Shown here: positions 45,785-54,423 of the stretch, in pieces
Position numbering within the stretch: the first letter of the stretch is position 1
Layout: the number at the start of each line of letters is the position of its first letter
DNA from: an uncultured Acidimicrobiales bacterium
GTDB lineage: Bacteria > Actinomycetota > Acidimicrobiia > Acidimicrobiales > SZUA-35
Assembly: GCA_937997485.1 (NCBI GenBank)
Contig: CALKTH010000059.1
Coordinates: 101,569-165,568, forward strand
Direction: 5' to 3'
DNA length: 64,000 nucleotides
Position numbers and translations under genes: made by a program
The notes under the pieces: generated by a model
Seen by the model: only the letters and a program-made list of their open reading frames with translations
Database searches by the model: none
What the model was told of the DNA's origin: nothing

Positions 45785-47743
45785 TCACCCGCCAGATCGG
45801 GTGAGCGAGACGTACAACTTCGCCAATTCATCAGGAAGCGCCGTGACGTCGTCGATCACGAGGTAGCGATCATCCGGACACATCGTCCGCAGGTAGTCGT
45901 GCCCCGCCGGATCGATCGTCACACAGAACGGGTCGACGCCGAGCGTTCGGGCCTCGGCCAACGCTTGTGCTGCGTCTTGAATTCCGTAGTCGCGGTCGCG
46001 TCGATCGTCGCCGTAGTCGAGATCCTGGGGGTAGCCATCGGAGATCACGAGCAGCAGTTTCGTTTGTGCCTCCTGGGCTGCCAGGCGGGCTGCGGCGTGG
46101 CGGATAGCGGGGCCCATTCGTGTGTAGGCGATCGGCTTCATGGCGGCGAGTGCTGACCATGTCGCCGGCGACGTCCGGTCTTCGAAGTGTTTGGTGACGT
46201 GGAACTGCACGTTCTTTCGACCCGTTCCTGAGAAGCCGTACACCGCATGCTGATCTCCGAGCTGGCCGAGGGCATCGCACATCAGAGCCACCGACTCCTT
46301 GGCGATGTCGATGACCTTCCGGACCGGCTCCTTCGCCGGTGCGTCAAGATCGAACCCCACTCCCCCGCCCGGATACTCGATCTCATCGGGCTCGGGCCAG
46401 GCCATGGGCGGCTCGGGCTCTGGTTCAACCGCGGGTGATCCCGTCGAGGCGCTCAGATCGACCAGGAACGCGGTCGCCACGTCCCGAGCCTTCGGCTCGC
46501 GGCGAACATGCAGCCGGTCATCTGGCGTTAAACCACTACGCCGGTCCACCACGGCCTCCACGACCGCGTCGAGATCCAGATCATCACCTTCGGTGCGTCG
46601 ATGCATCCGCACTCGCTCCTGCGGCCGAAGCTGGGCAAAGTTGCGCCGGATGTGAGCCCGAAGCTCTGAGTGTGAGCGTCGTACCTCGGCGATGAACTCG
46701 TGATCGTCGCCGATCAGCCGCTCTTCGACGACGCGACACCACGCAGGCCGGTAGTGCTCCTGCACGTAGTCCCATTCGTCGTAGACGAACGACCGGCCAT
46801 CAGATTCGATGTCGGGAATCGACCAGGTCCGCCTCTGTGGCTTGCGCCCCGGCGCCTTCGCCTTGTCTGCCTCATTCTCCAGCGGCTCTGCGAACGGAAG
46901 CTCACCATCAGCCAGCGTGCCATCCAGGTCATCAACCAACATCGCCTCCACCGGTGGAAGCGTGCTCCCAAGGGCGACGCCAGGGCTGTCGTCGATCTCG
47001 CCGTCTTCGCCGGGATCGTCGTCTTCGAGCTCGATCTCGTCCATCGCCCGTTCCGTCGCCCGGTCCGAGATCTCGTCATCCGCTTCGGGCTCGGGCTCGA
47101 TCTCGCTGGCCGGTTCCGCTGCCCGCTGCAACTCCTGGATGAGCGCGAAGACGGTCAGCGCAGCACGAACGCTGTCATTCGTCGATGCCCCTGGATCGGT
47201 GAGTCCGTCACGTAACTCATCAACGATTTCCACTCCGCTCATCGTGCGTGCGGCCGTCGACCCCAACGTGGCCAGTCGGGCGGCACGGAGTGGTGTCGGT
47301 CGACCATCCGGCATCGCTCGCAGCGCCGCTGTCATCAGTGCTGTCAGACCGGGGGTCGCACCAGCGAAGGATCTCTTCGTCGCCGCCGCAACTCGCCAGT
47401 TCTCGAAGAACGAAAAAAGCTCGCCGACGAGCATCGGGTCGTCGGAGCCAGCGACGAGAGGGTGTCGCTCACGCCGACCGTTCGGCGCGCTGGCGAAGCG
47501 CCGATGACAGAGCTGCTGGAGAACCTGCGTGCGGTAGGCCCGACGATTCTCCGCAGCCGTGGCGAACACGGCCATTGTCGGCGGCAACCGAACGGCGTGC
47601 GGATCGTCGACCGCTGGACCGAGCGGCCAGCCCAGAGCGCCAACTTCAAGGGCCTCGATACGCACCGGCTCGGCCACGATGCCCTCGGCGAACAACGCCA
47701 AAGACGGGTGGACATCAACAAGCTCGACGGGTTCGACCTCCAT
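45785..47743 (-). CDS. VWA-domain protein, NorD/CbbO-like MoxR partner
   Basis: About 652 residues from ATG 47743; an in-frame ATG at 47839 would overlap the MoxR gene by 47 nt and is less likely. The N-terminal half is helical. Residues 215-290 are extremely acidic. The C-terminal VWA domain has MIDAS residues in LVDLSAST near 431, a Thr in TRMGPAIRHA, and LLVISDGYPQD near 569. NorD/CbbO proteins work with a MoxR ATPase to insert metals or activate an enzyme. The matching MoxR gene lies directly upstream, but no nor or Rubisco genes are in the window. Confidence 0.85.
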   Translation of the reverse strand: MEVEPVELVDVHPSLALFAEGIVAEPVRIEALEVGALGWPLGPAVDDPHAVRLPPTMAVFATAAENRRAYRTQVLQQLCHRRFASAPNGRRERHPLVAGSDDPMLVGELFSFFENWRVAAATKRSFAGATPGLTALMTAALRAMPDGRPTPLRAARLATLGSTAARTMSGVEIVDELRDGLTDPGASTNDSVRAALTVFALIQELQRAAEPASEIEPEPEADDEISDRATERAMDEIELEDDDPGEDGEIDDSPGVALGSTLPPVEAMLVDDLDGTLADGELPFAEPLENEADKAKAPGRKPQRRTWSIPDIESDGRSFVYDEWDYVQEHYRPAWCRVVEERLIGDDHEFIAEVRRSHSELRAHIRRNFAQLRPQERVRMHRRTEGDDLDLDAVVEAVVDRRSGLTPDDRLHVRREPKARDVATAFLVDLSASTGSPAVEPEPEPPMAWPEPDEIEYPGGGVGFDLDAPAKEPVRKVIDIAKESVALMCDALGQLGDQHAVYGFSGTGRKNVQFHVTKHFEDRTSPATWSALAAMKPIAYTRMGPAIRHAAARLAAQEAQTKLLLVISDGYPQDLDYGDDRRDRDYGIQDAAQALAEARTLGVDPFCVTIDPAGHDYLRTMCPDDRYLVIDDVTALPDELAKLYVSLTRSGG

Positions 47744-47792
47744 CACCACTCGACGTCCGCTGGCATCACGCGGCCGCCGTCGGACCAGGACG

Positions 47793-48596
47793 TCACGGGA
47801 AGATGACGTCGACGATGTCGGCAACTGCCTGCTGAGCATCGGGATCGTCGCTCACCGCGTGGATGATGGCCGCATCGCACGCTCGCCGCGGCTCGATACC
47901 CCGACCCATGAGCTGGCCGGCGTACACCAGCAAACGGGTGCTGACGCCCTCCTCGAACCCGCGCTCTCGAAGATGACGAGTCTTCTCGCCGACTCGAGCC
48001 AAGCGCTCTGCGTTCTCTGCATCCACGCCAGACTCCGCAACGATGATCTGCTGTTCGGCGGCAACGTCGGGATAGGTGAACTCGAGGCTCACGAATCGCT
48101 GACGAGTCGACGGCTTGAGATCTTTCACAATGCTCTGGTAGCCGGGGTTGTAGGAGATGACGAGCTGGAAGTCTGGGTGGGCGGGGAGAACCTCCGCTTT
48201 CTTCTCGATCGGGAGCACGCGTCGGTGATCGGTCAGCGCGTGGATCACCACCGTGGTGTCCTTCCGGGCCTCAACGACCTCATCCAGGTAGCAGATGGCA
48301 CCATTGCGCACAGCTGATGTCAGCGGCCCGTCCATCCACACGGTCTCTTCCCCGGCCAGGAGGTAGCGACCGACGAGATCGGTCGCCGTGAGGTCCTCGT
48401 GGCACGCCACCGTGGTCAGAGGCCGCCGCGACAGGCGCCACGCCATGTGTTCGACGAACCGGGTCTTTCCACACCCCGTCGGCCCCTTGAGCAGGACAGG
48501 GAGCCGAGCGGCGAATGCCGCCTCGAACACCTGGATCTCATCAGCCGTTGGCAGATACCAGGGCGCCGAGTCTGTCGCCGGCTTGTGTTCGCTCAT
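47793..48596 (-). CDS. MoxR-family AAA+ ATPase (NorQ/CbbQ-like)
   Basis: 267 residues from ATG 48596. Walker A is GPTGCGKT at 38-45 and Walker [10 protein letters not shown] around 102-110. Arg residues lie in [14 protein letters not shown] and the sensor-1 Asn in ISYNPGYQ. CbbQ/NorQ proteins form hexamers that remodel partner enzymes with a VWA adaptor. The adaptor gene is 49 nt downstream. It is separated from tRNA-Val by 90 nt and probably has its own promoter there. Confidence 0.92.
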   Translation of the reverse strand: MSEHKPATDSAPWYLPTADEIQVFEAAFAARLPVLLKGPTGCGKTRFVEHMAWRLSRRPLTTVACHEDLTATDLVGRYLLAGEETVWMDGPLTSAVRNGAICYLDEVVEARKDTTVVIHALTDHRRVLPIEKKAEVLPAHPDFQLVISYNPGYQSIVKDLKPSTRQRFVSLEFTYPDVAAEQQIIVAESGVDAENAERLARVGEKTRHLRERGFEEGVSTRLLVYAGQLMGRGIEPRRACDAAIIHAVSDDPDAQQAVADIVDVIFP

Positions 48597-48686
48597 CCGA
48601 CAATGAATAGCCCACCGGTTCGCTCGACCGGAAGCCGAGAGGGGCAGGATGAGCGAGCAACTCGGGATTCGCCGAAGGCGAAGACG

Positions 48687-48760
48687 TGGACCGTACAAGA
48701 CTTGAACTTGTGACCTCTCGCGTGTGAGGCGAGCGCTCTAGCCAGCTGAGCTAACGGTCC
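48687..48760 (-). tRNA. tRNA-Val (anticodon CAC)
   Basis: The minus strand gives a 7-bp acceptor stem GGACCGT/ACGGTCC with discriminator A, a D-arm with AGCTGGCTA, and anticodon stem CTCGC/GCGAG with loop CTCACAC (CAC). The T-arm ACAAG/CTTGT has loop TTCAAGT. CCA is not encoded. All arms pair fully. Confidence 0.97.
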
Positions 48761-48843
48761 CGATGGCCACAGAACCATAACGGACGACGGGCACTTCTCC
48801 CACCAACATTGCCCTTCGTTCCCGGCTCTTGTAGGAATGCGTC

Positions 48844-49347
48844 GTGGGTTGGAGACGTGTGATCGAGTCGAAGTTGCCGTTCGCGGCTCGCCGCGAGATT
48901 GTCCGGCGTCGGCACCCAACTCGAGTCTTCGATCTCGTTGACCTCAACGTGCACGACGCTGGTCCCGGCGTGGTCATCGAAACGTATTGGCTCACCACGC
49001 CGACAGGCGAATGCGGGCCCGCGCTCAGCTTGCGCGTCCTCGACGAGGAGTGCTGGCGTATCGATCTCCTGTCGACCCGGCCGCATCTCCATCTCAATCT
49101 CATCGACAATCGGGTTCGCCGCTCCCACCACGACAATCGGATACAGCTTCCGTCAGACAACGTCGCCGACGCGATCACGCTCCTGAGAGGAAACGTGCCG
49201 GCCCCTCTGTCCATCAACGGACGCCAAGCGATCCGCAACCATGTGCTCGACGAGGCCGCGCTTGGCAGGGCAATCGATGCAGCAGAGGCCCACATGCTTG
49301 AGCTTCAACGATCTCGCACACAGGCCACTCGAGCAACAAACGTATGA
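48844..49347 (+). CDS. Protein of unknown function at the head of the glycan cluster
   Basis: 167 residues from GTG 48844. It overlaps the oxidoreductase start by 4 nt, so it is the first gene of the plus-strand cluster. No signal peptide or membrane helix. The composition is soluble alpha/beta, with HDAGPGVVIETYWLT near 36 and HLHLNLIDNRVRRSHHDN near 80. The family is not recognised. Co-translation with a Gfo/Idh enzyme suggests a role in sugar modification or its control. Confidence 0.75.
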   Translation: MGWRRVIESKLPFAARREIVRRRHPTRVFDLVDLNVHDAGPGVVIETYWLTTPTGECGPALSLRVLDEECWRIDLLSTRPHLHLNLIDNRVRRSHHDNRIQLPSDNVADAITLLRGNVPAPLSINGRQAIRNHVLDEAALGRAIDAAEAHMLELQRSRTQATRATNV

Positions 49348-50273
49348 CGGGCAACCGGCACCTTGTTGTCGTCGGCTGCGGGCGTTGGGGCCGACTGATC
49401 GTGCGAGATCTTCGCTCGCTCGGTATGACCTCCACTTCGGTGGTCGACCCGGCGGTTCCCGCTGATCGGGGAGCGACGCTCGGAATCCACGAGTGGGTGG
49501 CGACACTCGACGAGGTTTCCGCTGAGCAGTGGACCAACGTCGACGCCATCTTCATCGCAACCCCCGCATCGACGCACGCCGCGGTCATCACGGAGTGTGC
49601 CGCTCGCTTCGCCGGATCGATTTTCGTCGAGAAGCCATTCACGACCTCGGCCAGAGACGCAGAGAGGCTCGATCAATCGATCGGAGAACGTTTGTCGGTG
49701 TTGCACACCTGGCGCCACCACCCGGCCGTCCAGGCGCTTGGAGATGTCGCAGCCTCCGGGCGACTGGGCACCATCACCGGACTTGTCACCGAGCGCAGCA
49801 ACTGGACCTCTCCTCGCCGAGACGTCGACGCTCTGTGGACACTCCTTCCCCATGATCTCTCGATCGCTCTCCATCTCCTGGGCGAGGTGCCACACCCCAC
49901 CGGCGTTCAACTCGAGCAACTCGACGGGCGCGTGGTGAGTGGGCATGTGCTCGCCACGACGTCGCACGGCGCGACCTTGAGCACTCGCATCTCCACACGA
50001 AGCACGGTGAAGCGCCGAGCCATCACGCTGCACGGCACCGACGCCGTCGCCTCCTTCGCTGGCGACGACAGCGATCACATCGAAGTGGCTGGCGGCCGAG
50101 GTCTCGAACCTACGATCGAGCTCGTGCGCCTTCATGAGGAAACGGCCATGCAGCGCCAACTTCGCTGTTGCCTCGACCACCTGAACGGTGGTCCGGCGCC
50201 GGGCTCTACATCCAGCGAGGCCACTCGTATCGTCAAGACGGTGGAACATGTCCGCCGGATGGGCCGGCAATGA
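49344..50273 (+). CDS. Gfo/Idh/MocA-family oxidoreductase
   Basis: 309 residues. The NAD(P) loop is VVVGCGRWGRLIVRDL near the start. The catalytic-domain entry EKPFTT (the conserved EKP) and HDLSIALHLLGE with the active-site His follow. Such enzymes oxidise or reduce nucleotide sugars, for example 3-keto or uronate derivatives. Set inside a polysaccharide cluster, it likely makes a modified sugar donor. It overlaps its neighbours on both sides by 4 nt. The substrate cannot be read off. Confidence 0.88.
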   Translation: MTGNRHLVVVGCGRWGRLIVRDLRSLGMTSTSVVDPAVPADRGATLGIHEWVATLDEVSAEQWTNVDAIFIATPASTHAAVITECAARFAGSIFVEKPFTTSARDAERLDQSIGERLSVLHTWRHHPAVQALGDVAASGRLGTITGLVTERSNWTSPRRDVDALWTLLPHDLSIALHLLGEVPHPTGVQLEQLDGRVVSGHVLATTSHGATLSTRISTRSTVKRRAITLHGTDAVASFAGDDSDHIEVAGGRGLEPTIELVRLHEETAMQRQLRCCLDHLNGGPAPGSTSSEATRIVKTVEHVRRMGRQ

Positions 50274-51160
50274 CGGCAGCCCGCGCCACGATCGTCATCC
50301 CCTCCGCCGGTGATCGAGGTCCTGTTCTCCCCTATTCGGTGGCCAGCGCCCTCCAACAGACCGTCGCCGATATCCAGATCTTCATCATCGGCGATGGCCT
50401 CGACGCAGCGAGCGAGCAGATCGCCTACCGCCTCGAGTCAGAACACGAGCGGGTGCGCTTCTTTCCCTTCACCAAAGGCGAGCGACGTGGCGAAACAAAC
50501 CGGCACCGTGTCATTACAGAGCACGCGGATTCCGAGATCATCACCTACCTCTGCGATCGCGACCTCTATCTGCCGCACCACGTCGAGACCATGCTGGACC
50601 TTCTGGCCGAAGCAGACCTTGCCCACACGCTCCGCTTCCGGCTCGATCGTGACTTCAACATTCAGCCCGGCAAGTTTCCCGTCCTTGCGAGCTCCGGCCC
50701 TGGTACCGGCGAGCGCGCGCTCATACCGCTCACCTTTGCTGGCCATCGGCTCGACAGCTACCGGGCTCTTCCCGAGGGCTGGCGGACCACGCCGGACGAC
50801 TGGGGCACCGACACCTATATGTGGCAGCAGTTCTTGGAGCAGCCGGAGATTCGGGTCAGCGCATCAGCACGACCGACGGCCTTGACGTTCAAGCGCGGGC
50901 CGTATCCGGGATGGCCGACCGAGGAGCGGCGCCGAATCCTCGAATCGTGGGCGCCGCACACGACCGGGCAAGGGTTCGAGCAGAGACTTACCGAGGACAT
51001 TCTGGCCGCTCACGTCCAACAAGCTGCCACCCTTGGGACCCAGGGTCGGACCTCCCGAAGCAGACGCAACCAAGCATTTCGGCGGCTCCGCGTACAGAGC
51101 CGGCTGCGATACGACAAGCTTCAGGCCCGATTGGCTGATGTGAGGCCGAGACGAAGCTGA
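50270..51160 (+). CDS. Family 2 glycosyltransferase
   Basis: 296 residues from ATG 50270, overlapping the previous stop by 4 nt. It has TIVIPSAGDRGPVLPYSVAS at the nucleotide site. TYLCDRDLYLPHHVE supplies a D-x-D-like metal motif (DRD). The C-terminal third is basic and Arg-rich. GT2 enzymes of this size add single sugars in the cytosol. Its end overlaps the convergent RmlC-like gene by 40 bp. Confidence 0.82.
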   Translation: MTAARATIVIPSAGDRGPVLPYSVASALQQTVADIQIFIIGDGLDAASEQIAYRLESEHERVRFFPFTKGERRGETNRHRVITEHADSEIITYLCDRDLYLPHHVETMLDLLAEADLAHTLRFRLDRDFNIQPGKFPVLASSGPGTGERALIPLTFAGHRLDSYRALPEGWRTTPDDWGTDTYMWQQFLEQPEIRVSASARPTALTFKRGPYPGWPTEERRRILESWAPHTTGQGFEQRLTEDILAAHVQQAATLGTQGRTSRSRRNQAFRRLRVQSRLRYDKLQARLADVRPRRS

Positions 51161-51681
51161 GGGCCCAGCCGATCGAGCAGATCGGCGAGCGGCGGGAACG
51201 CGTCGTGTTTCGGCGTGGTCAGACATGCGTCGAACGGCCACTCGATCGGCAACGCCGGATCGTTCCAGCAACAACCGTTGTTGTCGTCCTCGGAATAGAA
51301 CTCGTACGCCTCACTCACCGCTTGTACGTGCACCGTCGGCTCGTGGAAGTACCAGCCATGGAGCAGACCTTCGGGAAACGCCACAGCCAGATCAGCGTTC
51401 GCCGGCATGTCGATCAGATCGGACTGCATGTAGGTCGGTGAGTCGGGCCGAATGTCAATCAGGCCGACGCTGGCATGTCCGCTCACGACGCTGAAGTATT
51501 CGTCGTGTCGCGTGTGCACGTGCAATCCCCGAAAGACTCCCGCGTTGCTACGGACGAGGGACCACTGGGAGGGATCGATCGGCGTCTCCCAATGGTCACA
51601 GAAGAGCTCGGTGAAGGTCCCCCGCTCGTCGGGGTGAGCCACGAGTTCAAGCAGGCGAACGCCTGCAATCGTTGTCTTCAT
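51121..51681 (-). CDS. RmlC-like dTDP-4-dehydrorhamnose 3,5-epimerase family protein
   Basis: 186 residues from ATG 51681, behind a GAGGGA ribosome site. It is a cupin with HPDERGTFTELFC, NAGVFRGLHVHTRHDEYFSV and VGLIDIRPDSPTY, which match RmlC (RGLH, KLV, D-x-R-x-x-S-x-T). The second His/Lys positions of true RmlC are altered, and rmlA/B/D are not near. It may therefore act on another keto-sugar, such as the product of the nearby oxidoreductase. Reads against the surrounding plus-strand genes. Confidence 0.82.
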   Translation of the reverse strand: MKTTIAGVRLLELVAHPDERGTFTELFCDHWETPIDPSQWSLVRSNAGVFRGLHVHTRHDEYFSVVSGHASVGLIDIRPDSPTYMQSDLIDMPANADLAVAFPEGLLHGWYFHEPTVHVQAVSEAYEFYSEDDNNGCCWNDPALPIEWPFDACLTTPKHDAFPPLADLLDRLGPQLRLGLTSANRA

Positions 51682-51789
51682 TCGTTGTTTCCCTCAAAAT
51701 CAACCTGAAGGTGCCATCAAAGCAGGTGACCCCTCAGAGCACCAACGGGCAATTCACTTCAGCGGCTTCGTCAAGGAGACGACGATCGG

Positions 51790-53424
51790 TCAGGGTGATG
51801 CGATGCGACCGTCTCGCAGTTCAACCACTCGGTCGGCCCGAGCGAGCGCCCGCCGATCATGGCTCACGACCAAGATCGCGGGCTGGTGTGGTTGATCGAC
51901 GAGTCGTCCCAGCAGCGTCTCGACGGTGTCGGGGTCCAGGTGATTGGTCGGCTCATCGAGCATCAGTACGGCAGGACGGCCGACCACGGCTCGGGCGAGG
52001 GCGATTCGCTGTTCCTGTCCTTTGGACAGTCGGCGTCCGCCGGGACCGATCATGGTGTCCAGACCATCGGGCAGGTCATCAATCACGGCCTGTAAGCCAG
52101 TGAGTTCGATCGCCTCCGCCATGTCGGCAGCGCTCAGCTCCCGCCCGTAACCGATGTTGTCTCGAATGGTTGCCTCCGCGAGCTCGGCCTGCTGGAAGCT
52201 GACGCCAATCTGAAGCCTCAGCGCAGCGAGGTCCAACTCACGGTACGGAACACCGTCGGCCGAGAGTTGACCCGCCTCCGGTGTATAGAGCCCGAGGAGC
52301 AACCGCACGAGCGTGGTCTTTCCCGCTCCGTTCGGGCCGACGAGGGCCACGAACGTTCCTCGTTCGATGGTGAGGTCGAGCCCGTCGATGATCACGCGGT
52401 CGCCATGGGAAAAGCGTGCACCCCGAACCTCGATCGCTCGCTCGAGTGTCGGGTGGTGATCCCCATTCGGCGCAACCGGGCCAAGCTGCTCGTCGAGTTG
52501 GATGAGCAACGCTCGAGCGTCTCTCGCTGCGTCGATGGCGGGCGTCGCACCACCGAGCTGCTGAGCGGGGCCACGCAGAATGGCGACTCCGGCATAGAAG
52601 GCCAGGAACTCGCTCACCGTCAGCGTCCCGAGACTGATCATCCAGGCACCAACCAACAGCAACACCGTCACGGCAAGGACGACGGCGGTGAGATTGCTGG
52701 TCACGACCAGCGCACGGTCCGAAGCGAGCGACTGGTGTGTCTGTCGCAACTGCTCGTTGAACACGTGATGACGGTCCCGCTCGTCGCGAGCCGCTGGTTC
52801 GGTACGAACCGACTCCGTCCGACCGATGGTGGACAGCGTCATGCGAGAGAGCTCAGCCTCGGCCTCGGATCGAGCTCGCGACGAACGCCGCACCCGTGTG
52901 CGAGACAGGCGTTGGGTGAGGCTGAGAACGGGAACGGCCACGACGAGGACCAATGCCATCCGCCACTCGATGACGAAGAGCACGATCGTGGTGACAACCG
53001 CGACGAACGCCGCAGGGAGGGCCGTGCTGACCAGGACGTAGGCGCCGTCTTCCGCTCGTGTCGGAAGGGTGACCGCATGGTGAAGGAGCCGGGCATCGTC
53101 GACCGATTGGAGCGCTCGCACATCTCGAGTCAGGAGCATCTCCTGCACCGCTTGTCGAAGCGATGCCCCGTACTTCGACGTCGAGACCGCGACCGCTCGC
53201 CGGAGCAACACCGATGCGCCGCCGCTCGCAAGCTGAAGGACCACAATCAGGCCACCGAGCAGAGCAACTCTGCTGGTGCCGGCAGAACTGTCATCCAGAA
53301 TGTCACCAAAAATGTCCCTGACCAGGAACGGGATCGGCACCGTGGACGCGACCTGCACGATCGCGCCGAGGACCACAATGACTGCCGTTCGTCCGCCAAT
53401 TCGGAAGGCGGTTGCTTCACCCAC
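51790..53424 (-). CDS. ABC exporter, fused membrane and ATPase domains
   Basis: 544 residues from GTG 53424. Six membrane helices occupy residues 12-290. The ATPase domain has Walker A GPNGAGKT at 363-370, a Q-loop in SFQQAEL, signature LSKGQ at 466-470, Walker B VLMLDEP near 486-492 and a switch His in VVSHD. It is a type I half-exporter and would dimerise. It may move a lipid-linked glycan or glycolipid of the cluster. The promoter has TACGGT six bases before the GTG. It is divergent from the sulfotransferase. Confidence 0.92.
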   Translation of the reverse strand: MGEATAFRIGGRTAVIVVLGAIVQVASTVPIPFLVRDIFGDILDDSSAGTSRVALLGGLIVVLQLASGGASVLLRRAVAVSTSKYGASLRQAVQEMLLTRDVRALQSVDDARLLHHAVTLPTRAEDGAYVLVSTALPAAFVAVVTTIVLFVIEWRMALVLVVAVPVLSLTQRLSRTRVRRSSRARSEAEAELSRMTLSTIGRTESVRTEPAARDERDRHHVFNEQLRQTHQSLASDRALVVTSNLTAVVLAVTVLLLVGAWMISLGTLTVSEFLAFYAGVAILRGPAQQLGGATPAIDAARDARALLIQLDEQLGPVAPNGDHHPTLERAIEVRGARFSHGDRVIIDGLDLTIERGTFVALVGPNGAGKTTLVRLLLGLYTPEAGQLSADGVPYRELDLAALRLQIGVSFQQAELAEATIRDNIGYGRELSAADMAEAIELTGLQAVIDDLPDGLDTMIGPGGRRLSKGQEQRIALARAVVGRPAVLMLDEPTNHLDPDTVETLLGRLVDQPHQPAILVVSHDRRALARADRVVELRDGRIASP

Positions 53425-53430
53425 GCTGCG

Positions 53431-53436
53431 ACCGTA
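53431..53436 (-). promoter_or_regulatory. -10 element of the ABC exporter gene, leaderless architecture
   Basis: TACGGT on the minus strand, six bases, then GTG at 53424. Confidence 0.55.
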
Positions 53437-53475
53437 CCTTTCGTCGGGTCACAGCGTGTGGAGGAGACGTGTCGC

Positions 53476-54423
53476 GTGGTGCAGCCGGAGCGAAAATCTG
53501 ACCCGTCGGGACGCGCCACCCGCTGGCCGAACCTCCTCGTCATCGGAGCGGCCCGAAGCGGAACGACCGCCCTCGTTCGATCGCTCGAGCAGCATCCCGA
53601 CATCGTCTTCACCGAACCGAAGGAGACACACTTCTTCGCCCACCCAAATCAAGAGCTCGACTATCAGGGCCCGGGGGACTCCGAGACAGTCAATACGCGA
53701 GGCGTCACCAACGCAGAAAAGCTGGAGCGCCAATTCGCTGCCGCCACGCAACGCATTCTGGGCGAGGGTTCAGTCGAAACCCTCTTCTGGCCGGACGTTG
53801 CCGTCCCCACGATCAAGGCATTCGCCGACCCCAAGGTGAAACTGGTGGCGATCCTGCGCGAGCCGGCAGATCGCGCCTACTCCGCCTTCCTGTACCTGCG
53901 CGGTCGCGGCTTCGAGACGCATGAACGGTTCGAGGACGGACTCGAGGCCGAGGCCGAGCGGCGGGCCTCGAACTTTCAGCACATGTGGTCGTACCGGGCC
54001 CAGAGTGCTTATGAAACACAGCTGCCAGCCTTCATCGAGCCGTTTGGAGACCGACTCCACGTCATGATCTTCGAAGAGTTCCGCACGGATCCGGCGACGG
54101 AGCTCAGCCGACTCTGTGATTTTCTCGACATCGACGGCCATCACGATCTCGTGCTCGGCCGCGACGTCAACCGCGGTGGCGAGCCGACATCGCACGGATA
54201 CCTGAAGATGATCAAGGCGATCCAGCGTTCGGCGCTTCTCCGCAACGTCGCCGACAAGGCCGTACCCGAAGCGTTTCGGGAACGGGTTCGGAACGCCAAG
54301 CTCCAACGGCCGGAAGCCGATCCGGCGACGATGGCAGCGCTCTACGACGAGTTCGCTCCAACCCGCTCCTTTGTCGAGGCTCATCTTGGTCGGAGCGTTG
54401 CCGCATGGGAGCGTCCCCGATGA
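53476..54423 (+). CDS. PAPS-dependent sulfotransferase
   Basis: 315 residues from GTG 53476, 9 nt after GGAGGAG. The frame is open upstream for 1.2 kb, but that part is antisense to the ABC gene. The 5'-phosphosulfate loop is VIGAARSGTTALVRSL (24-31 GAARSGTT), and the 3'-phosphate motif REPADRAYSAFLYL places Ser near 135. It would transfer sulfate from PAPS to a glycan or glycolipid. The overlap with the following GT4 gene by 4 nt ties it to the polysaccharide cluster. Confidence 0.92.
   Translation: MVQPERKSDPSGRATRWPNLLVIGAARSGTTALVRSLEQHPDIVFTEPKETHFFAHPNQELDYQGPGDSETVNTRGVTNAEKLERQFAAATQRILGEGSVETLFWPDVAVPTIKAFADPKVKLVAILREPADRAYSAFLYLRGRGFETHERFEDGLEAEAERRASNFQHMWSYRAQSAYETQLPAFIEPFGDRLHVMIFEEFRTDPATELSRLCDFLDIDGHHDLVLGRDVNRGGEPTSHGYLKMIKAIQRSALLRNVADKAVPEAFRERVRNAKLQRPEADPATMAALYDEFAPTRSFVEAHLGRSVAAWERPR

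Noticed and set aside
52267-53475. Upstream extension of the sulfotransferase frame by about 400 codons
   Set aside because: That stretch is antisense to the ABC exporter; a good ribosome site and GTG at 53476 mark the true start.
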